The notes beneath the pieces were generated by a model. The model was not told where the DNA came from and did not search any database. It was given only the letters and a program-made list of their open reading frames with translations. Of a stretch of DNA of 64,000 bases, positions 58,030-64,000 are shown in pieces. Numbering within the stretch: position 1 is the first letter of the stretch; every line of letters begins with the position of its first letter. The stretch lies in assembly GCF_029227915.1 (NCBI RefSeq), contig NC_079885.1, positions 6,574,001-6,638,000 on the forward strand, given 5' to 3'. Source of the stretch: Hydractinia symbiolongicarpus (lineage: Eukaryota > Cnidaria > Hydrozoa > Anthoathecata > Hydractiniidae). The position numbers were made by a program, and so were the translations under genes.

Positions 58030-58425
58030 TGCTGAGCGCTTATTACAGGTAAACGATGTCGCACATCGAGATAGGTATAATACTTTTTTTTAAAAAAAAC
58101 TTTATCACAACTTCGATTAAACCGTTTAGTACAGGTATAACATGTCGCACATTCATATACGCATATTACCCTGTACTAAAAATTATATCCTCAGTCAGTT
58201 TAAATAAAAACACAGCTAAAACAATCACTCAAACTTCATTTTGTGGAAAAGTTTTTGTACAATTTTAAACTAAAAACACAATTTACAACCGGTTTTTACC
58301 CTGTTAAAGAAAAAGGAATCGTGCAACATTTTATTTTGTGGGAAACTTCCTGTGTAAGTTCAAAAATTAATCGTGACAATGGGCTGAGCGCTTAGTACAA
58401 GGTAAACTATTTTGCATTTTAATAT
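58030..58425 (-). repeat. repeat with ACTAAGCGCTCAGCCC motif
   Basis: The motif occurs near 58030, 58123 and 58380, inverted relative to the 26.46-26.85 kb array. The stretch 58295-58400 matches 26480-26580 closely (AACAGGGTAAAA, TTGCAGG, AATTTTTGAACTTT). Confidence 0.7.
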
Positions 58426-58784
58426 AGTAATATAGTTCAGTTTAAATAAAAATAGAGGAAATACCGCACTGTTACCCCATCCGGCCAAAACAATAACTCA
58501 GCAATTTTATTTGTAAAATAAGTCTTTATGATAGTAATAATACTGCATTTAGCATGAGAGTCATTGATTAAGAATTTTGGTGCAGCTAAACTGCATTTGG
58601 GTATTTCATTTTTGAGCCAGATATAAATAAGCAGCCAGCTACAAACTGAGATATAACAAGAAAATCGTCCGGTTTGATCACACATTCGTATTGTACCTAA
58701 AATTTGTATTGATTATGTTTATATATCTTGTATCTATGGCAACGTTCTTGTTTATATAGACCTGTTGTATAATTTTTATTTTAC

Positions 58785-58830
58785 TTGAAAATGGGTGTGT
58801 AAACCCCGAAACGTCGTAAAATGATGTTTT
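58785..58830 (+). mobile_element. Penelope-type terminal motif, solo
   Basis: TACTTGAAAATGGGTGTG is followed by TAAACCCCGAAACGTCG. The pairing GGG...CCC with CGAAACGTC next to it resembles the stem II and core of the minimal hammerhead ribozymes in Penelope-like terminal repeats. The 17.4-kb element carries CCCGAAACGTCG in its repeats. No RT is nearby, so this is probably a solo remnant of another family. Confidence 0.45.
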
Positions 58831-59177
58831 AATTTGTACACATACACACCAAGTTTTAACATAAAATATTGTCAATCGAATTTCTAATGTCTCATATGAA
58901 AACAACAAGAACTGAACCGGTTTGAACACTCACACAGCACTATGATGATAAATAATGAAAATGTATTTATTAAAATATAAAATATACAATGATAAAATTT
59001 GGTATAAAATATTAATTCACAACCTTAGAGAAAGTGATGATGGTAAATTGAATCATATTAAAAGTTGTAACTATTTTTCGATAACAGAGATATGGCTGGA
59101 GAGCACACAACTCGAGTCAATTTCGAACATTATAACATTGTCAACATACAGTAAATTAAAACAATCATTTCAAGACA

Positions 59178-59257
59178 ATCTGTCACGCAAAGTGGTAGCT
59201 TAGCTGCGCAAAAGCGAGAGCACGCAATGCGGTATAAAAAGGACGGGCGAACCCGTG
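59178..59257 (+). mobile_element. mini-Helitron fragment, both ends lost
   Basis: TGTCACGCAAAGTGGTAGC, TTAGCTGCGCAAAAGCGAG, CGCAATGCGGTATAAAAAGG and ACGGGCGAACCCGTGG match the family interior. The hairpin is cut after its first arm. Confidence 0.7.
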
Positions 59258-59715
59258 GTCAAACAGACCAACAAACACCAACCACGACCACTTTGAAAAC
59301 CAAAGTGGCCTTCATTACCAAGTTCCTTCGTTGGCATCTTCAGGCCGCGAAAATCTTGGCTTGGTTTTCTTAAAAATTTTCTTAAAAATCAAGTGTTTTG
59401 AATGGTATACGGCTTGCTAGCAGTCAAAACAAAGTAAGTAAAACTGTCCTATTTGTTTTCTGGGGGTCCTAAGCGGAATCGACAATTGAGATCACGGGGG
59501 TAATTATTATTAGAAATGGCGTATTTAAATAATGCATTCATTTTAATCACTTAATTTATTTTTTCAATTAACGTTATTAAGTTAAATTAATTAAAATTTT
59601 TAAGAACATAAATTAATTTCTTAAATATATTTTAATCAATAATAAGATTTTCGATTAAACAACCCCCTGGTTTATAAAAATCCCGGAAAGATCAAAGCGA
59701 TATCGGTAACCATTT

Positions 59716-59758
59716 TGCGTGACATACAGACAGACGCACACGGGCATTATAATATAGA
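59716..59758 (-). mobile_element. mini-Helitron 5' end fragment
   Basis: CATTTTGCGTGACATACAG and GGGCATTATAATATAGAT are the inverted 5' terminus of the family. The rest is absent. Confidence 0.65.
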
Positions 59759-61060
59759 TAAAAAACGGTTGTCGTGAAAGTTATTCACTTTGTTGGTCAA
59801 CTTTTCCTAACAGCATGCAAAAAATTCTCTTTCTCTTTTCGTTTTCGCTTTTGTAAACACTACTTGCCTATCATACAAATAATTTTTTTACTTCTGCTAA
59901 ACTTTCATTCTCAGCTAAGTTGTTCTAGATTCGTTTCCTCGAAGTTTTAATTTTGACCCTGCAGGCCATTTAATTTTAGTCAACTATAATACACGATCAG
60001 TTCAAACCGAACAGTATAAACTGTATTTCTTTTTGATCAATCTAAGCGGATAAAATGCAGCTGTTTCCACGATTCCGTGGCTGTCGCATTAACAGCATTA
60101 ACAAAAAAAAAAAAAAACGAACTATCTGCACAAAACTTTAATTACAACGTGCAAGCTCATCACACATTGTTAAAGGAGGTTTATTTTACAATAGGTTACC
60201 GGCATTATTTTCATGTTTAAAAACACTAGTTGCCACGAAAAATATTTTTCCGATAAGAAAGACGATCTTTACAGTCTAATACTTACGTATTTTGTTGCGG
60301 AATGTGTCCACTTGTAGTTATCGCAAAATTTATGACATATCATTTTAAATCATTTAAAAAACAAAGCAACTTGTAAAAACAGTCAATTTGAGTTACATTT
60401 TGTTTCTGAGACTTCCCTTTGTGATAAAAAGTGACTCATATTTTTGATAAGTTAAAATTATACCACCGTATTTTGATCGAAGTTTTGAAAATTCAAAAAA
60501 GTTCGTACCATATCAATAACAGTGCAGACGCTTTCTTAAAGTTGTGTGGCAAAAAATCAAACAAAACAAAATCAATTTATTATTTTCAAGGAGAACTGCA
60601 CAACAGTTTCGTAATGTTTGCTATAAATAATTTATTGATTTTCAGATTCACAAAATCATTTTTCAGTCATTTTTTGAGTCAATATTTTTCAATTAAAAAG
60701 AGGAGTAACCAAATGGAAACAATTTTTAAAACAGAAATCGCATGTCGCATGTCGCATGTCGAAAAAATAGCTACATGGAAAAGTCCGAAAAGAGGACAAT
60801 GTTTAAGTGGAAAAAAAGGTAAGTTTATATTTTAACGGAAAAGTAATTGTTGAGGTTGACTGTTGTCTATGAAAAGAGATATTACGTGTGCTGATTCTTT
60901 TTTAAAAGGAGAAACAAAACTCTGAAATTTTCTTAAGAGAGGTATTAGGGACTTACAAAACAAGAACGAGGTCATATACATTGAGAAAATATTATTATTT
61001 TTCCAATGCACATGTGTGTGTAGGCGAAGAACAAAGTTGTCGTTCTCCCTTTGACACGTA

Positions 61061-61940
61061 AAGAACCATGTTGAGGTTTTAACGAAATTTTAACGAAATA
61101 AAAATGTCATATAGAAATACCACCCATAAAAACACGCAAAATAAATATAAATATAAAGTTAATTATTTCTAAATTTGGTGAGTTTAACAGATTGTGTCAA
61201 TTTTTTTGACAGTTTTGCATTTTTTTGCAACTTTGACATATCCATTTTTTTATTTATTTTTTTATTTTATTGCACATTGTGGCTTACGTCTAATTTTTCG
61301 TGATGCGCATTTTATATGACCAGCTTTTATGAAAAGTGGTCATTATTAATGCCAAACAATTTTGAGCTTATTCACAAAATTGTAAAAAGTAATTTGAAAA
61401 GCCATATGCCATCATCAGTTTATCTTTGGTTCCAAAAACTAAAATATAATTTTCGGAAAGTACGTGTATTATTTTTTTATGTAAGATATGAGATATTGTA
61501 TTTACGTCTCTCCTCATAGCCAATCACGTTGGAGATATTTTTCGCCCTAATTACAAGAAATTATTAAAAATATTGCATGCAACAATGTTCACGCACAAAG
61601 TAAAAAAATGCTCTGAATGAACAATGAAATAATGTTAAACAAAGATACACTTTGCTGTCTGTAACATATCTATCTGTAACTAAAGAGAACATTGTTAAAC
61701 AATGCAGAAACTAGCTACTGGAATGATGTTTAAAAAAATAAAAAAATAGTGTGCTTCGCAGACTGTGACTTTGTATTTTGATGTGTGTCACGTAATATAA
61801 ATATTCCTAGCAGTTTGGGGTGTATGATTAAATAAATTTTGTAAATGTGATTTCATACTACGTCAATTAGGATTGCCAAGGTTCATCTGAAGAAAGATTT
61901 TATAGCTATTCTCTATCGCAGATTATTTGTAACCAATTAG
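61061..61940. other. downstream flank of glycosyltransferase copy 2, no gene
   Basis: It largely matches 54050-54838 of unit A, with indels. The + strand frame at 61316-61519 has no recognisable domain. Confidence 0.5.
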
Positions 61941-63092
61941 CTACAATTTTCCATCGTATACTGCTTTAAAGGTATCCCTATACACAGAAATCATATCAAA
62001 CATCTCGATTGTAAACAACCTGTGCGCAAGGACTCTCATTCTTCTCCAATTGTCTCTATTCCATGGCAAAGCCTTGAAGACATGGGCATCAACGATACAA
62101 TCAGACGTCAAATTAACGCGTTTGTCCCAATTTCCAGTTGCAATGCGAGTGCATCCTAAAAAACCTTTGTAAAAATGATGGGAGCTATTATCTACCTTCT
62201 TTACATAATCCATAATCTTAACAGTAGCATAAAATTGGTCAAGGTACCATAATGGACCACCGTGTCGAGCTGGTTCGTTGATGTCCTGACCTTCAGTGTA
62301 ATCTCCTAAGACCTTTACAAAATGACCAATCTCTTTATATCTTATTATACTTTGATTTTTTGGCTTCATTTGAATGTCTTTCCCAAAAATTCGCCTCCAC
62401 AATTTTACTGTCATTTCCATGTGACTTAAGGGAAACATTTGGTATCGACTGCCAGAATAATTAAACCATCCGCAGCAAGCTGTCATCGTCAGCATCATAG
62501 TTTTGCCAAACGGTACATGGTACTGCGGCGTGTTTATTGGCCATAAATCAGCATCACCTGTGATTATATAATCATGATCGTTGAATTGATCCAATACAGC
62601 TGGTGCTAAACGCAATACCTGTCCAAGCCGTACCTTCATGTGTGACGGCACATCAAAGTAAATAATGGTAGCGCCCACCTGTTTTAAAGTTTCTTCTACT
62701 ATTCGTAGCAATCGGTACGCCTCTGGTTGTATGTTTTCAAAATCCACCATGATAAGTGTTATCGTTTCGAAACCTACTCTTCTCCAAGCGAGCGCAGTAA
62801 GCGGTAAGAGATATAAATATCCCCATGCTCGATTTGTTGCAAAACCTTTTCCACGGTAAAAGAAATTCGTATCGTTTGGATAATTAGGTACAGAGGCTGA
62901 TATGACTGAGTAGTTTCTCGGTTTTTGATACGCATTTGTGTTTGATTTCTGTTCGCACTGACACGTTCTGCTTCTACGTTGAATAATTTGTGTGTTCCTT
63001 GTTCCAGTATCATAGATGAACGTGAACAACAAGATAGTTACTATCGCTGAATAAACTGCGAGAAGCTTGGATATATAAAGTGGAATAATCAT
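61941..63092 (-). CDS. glycosyltransferase-like type II membrane protein, copy 2
   Basis: A 383-residue single-exon frame, ATG at 63092, preceded by the same acceptor-like CTTTTTAG as copy 1. It has the same architecture: signal-anchor helix at about 7-27, GT-A type GDADLW with DxD at 180-182, and the conserved PARHGGPLWYLDQ block. Twelve residues differ from copy 1 (positions 13, 18, 23, 37, 98, 205, 248, 259, 267, 294, 342 and 362). None is in the DxD motif, and three are conservative changes in the membrane helix. Both copies look intact, so the duplication is recent or both are under selection. Substrate unknown. Confidence 0.85.
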   Translation of the reverse strand: MIIPLYISKLLAVYSAIVTILLFTFIYDTGTRNTQIIQRRSRTCQCEQKSNTNAYQKPRNYSVISASVPNYPNDTNFFYRGKGFATNRAWGYLYLLPLTALAWRRVGFETITLIMVDFENIQPEAYRLLRIVEETLKQVGATIIYFDVPSHMKVRLGQVLRLAPAVLDQFNDHDYIITGDADLWPINTPQYHVPFGKTMMLTMTACCGWFNYSGSRYQMFPLSHMEMTVKLWRRIFGKDIQMKPKNQSIIRYKEIGHFVKVLGDYTEGQDINEPARHGGPLWYLDQFYATVKIMDYVKKVDNSSHHFYKGFLGCTRIATGNWDKRVNLTSDCIVDAHVFKALPWNRDNWRRMRVLAHRLFTIEMFDMISVYRDTFKAVYDGKL

Positions 63093-64000
63093 CTTGCTAA
63101 AAAGACAACACTCAATGAAAAAAAAATTTAAACACCTTCTCCTGATTTTTTTCCTCGTGACAACTTTCTACGTGTCATTTTTTTTAATAACAATGTAAGA
63201 AATTATTTTTATTTGTTCTATCAATGTGTTTACTCGGGTTTGAACATTACTAATAGCCACCAATAAGAGATTAATAGCTGTTATCATCATGATTTAAAAA
63301 TTTTTAATACGTTAATACAATTAATGCATTGCTCGATAGTTATTAACGTTAAAAAATTACAGATATAAAATTAAAGATAGCTATTAAAATTAAAGATAGC
63401 TATTAAAATTAGGTTTAAAAGACATGTTAAGGCGGGTTTTCACTCAAACAAATGTGGTCGAATCGATCGATATATTACATTTAAAAGTATGTGATCAGTA
63501 ACGTATGTTGTTTGGTGATGTATTATATGTGAAACATCGAATCATGCTAATAACCAAATTAGTCAGTTTTTTTATACCTATGGTATTGCAAATTATCGCC
63601 AATGACATCGCCCTGTGAAGATAAAAAAGAAAAAGAGACACACCTCTTTTTAACGCGACATAAATTTATTTGTTATTTAATTCATTTATTTATTTTTTCA
63701 AAAGAATCAGAAGCTGGTCCACTCATCCAAGTCTATTTTGATAAAAAATGATGAAAGTTTCTCCAACACTCTACTACGCAATATGATCCTCTATAGCATG
63801 ACTTTTATCCAGTACATGACTCCATAAAAACTGCTTATTGATACTGCTTTACTCATCACGATTTACATCTTTTATCGGTCAAAGTCTTGTTATGCTTCCC
63901 ACATAGCAGTGCAAAAAATAAAAAAAAATTGTTTTAAATCAGCAGATAAATTGAGTTTTGCCAATATTCGCCGATCGTCAAAATGTTTTTCATCGATTAG
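63093..64000. other. upstream flank of glycosyltransferase copy 2
   Basis: It matches 55991-56560 as far as about 63760, with indels, and so presumably includes the 5' UTR and promoter. A tandem AAAATTAAAGATAGCTATT duplication lies at about 63370-63412. No gene is seen in the last 240 bases. Confidence 0.5.

Larger units (their letters stand above)
57870..61060 (+). repeat. segmental duplication block 2, unit B
   Basis: 57870-58018 and 59760-61060 match 46935-48480. The intervening 1.7 kb (58.02-59.76) is specific to this unit and contains the ACTAAGCACTC repeat, a Penelope-type motif and Helitron pieces. A + strand frame at 60431-60835 (134 codons) is not open in unit A and has no recognisable domain. 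Confidence 0.75.

Noticed and set aside
60431-60835. 134-codon + strand frame in unit B
   Set aside because: The matching region in unit A (about 47.9-48.2 kb) is not open and composition is AT-driven; no domain seen.

Overview
The window is animal nuclear DNA: AT-rich, with GT-AG introns, genes split into short exons, and a heavy load of eukaryotic transposons. The gene families and repeat types (a KIAA0513-like gene, Penelope-like retroelements, TTAA MITEs, mini-Helitrons, HIRAN and RecQ fragments) suggest an invertebrate, most likely a cnidarian. That assignment rests on recognition, not on a database search. There is no bacterial-style operon, CRISPR array or rRNA.

Layout. 1-9.8 kb: no recognised gene; MITE and Helitron relics and a tRNA-derived SINE. 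9.87-12.64 kb (-): a two-exon leucine-rich-repeat type I membrane protein whose intron holds small MITEs. 13.36-15.32 kb: two mini-Helitrons head to tail, the second split by a Tigger-like element that carries a HIRAN-like gene and the tail of a transposase. 15.39-16.13 kb: a TTAA (piggyBac-like) MITE. 16.78-27.26 kb (-): a KIAA0513-like gene that I assembled from 11 phase-compatible exons. One intron of about 5 kb contains a decayed Penelope-like element, a 27-copy 75-bp satellite and a 28-copy 13-bp minisatellite. 27.3-37 kb: no convincing gene; two hairpins, a second Penelope relic split by a 1.3-kb repeat-rich insertion, and a second copy of that insertion. 37.09-40.50 kb (+): a two-exon gene joining four GRVGLP-type repeats to a protein-kinase fold whose HRD motif is replaced, so probably a pseudokinase.

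40.5-63.8 kb is a tandem segmental duplication. Unit A (about 40.5-56.6 kb) and unit B (about 57.3-63.8 kb) share the pseudokinase 3' flank, long non-coding blocks and a 383-residue type II membrane glycosyltransferase-like protein (54.84-55.99 and 61.94-63.09 kb, both -, about 97% identical). Comparing the units reveals empty sites. Unit A carries a 2.0-kb element with TTA duplications, which itself contains a 1.3-kb element with 10-bp duplications. It also carries a 5.5-kb element with RecQ-helicase fragments, into which a 2.8-kb element with 5-bp duplications inserted.

No pathway linking the genes is evident; they look like independent single-copy or duplicated genes in transposon-rich DNA. 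The points most worth a second look are the repeat-pseudokinase fusion, the RecQ-bearing transposon, the HIRAN cargo in a Tigger-like element, and the nested Helitrons.
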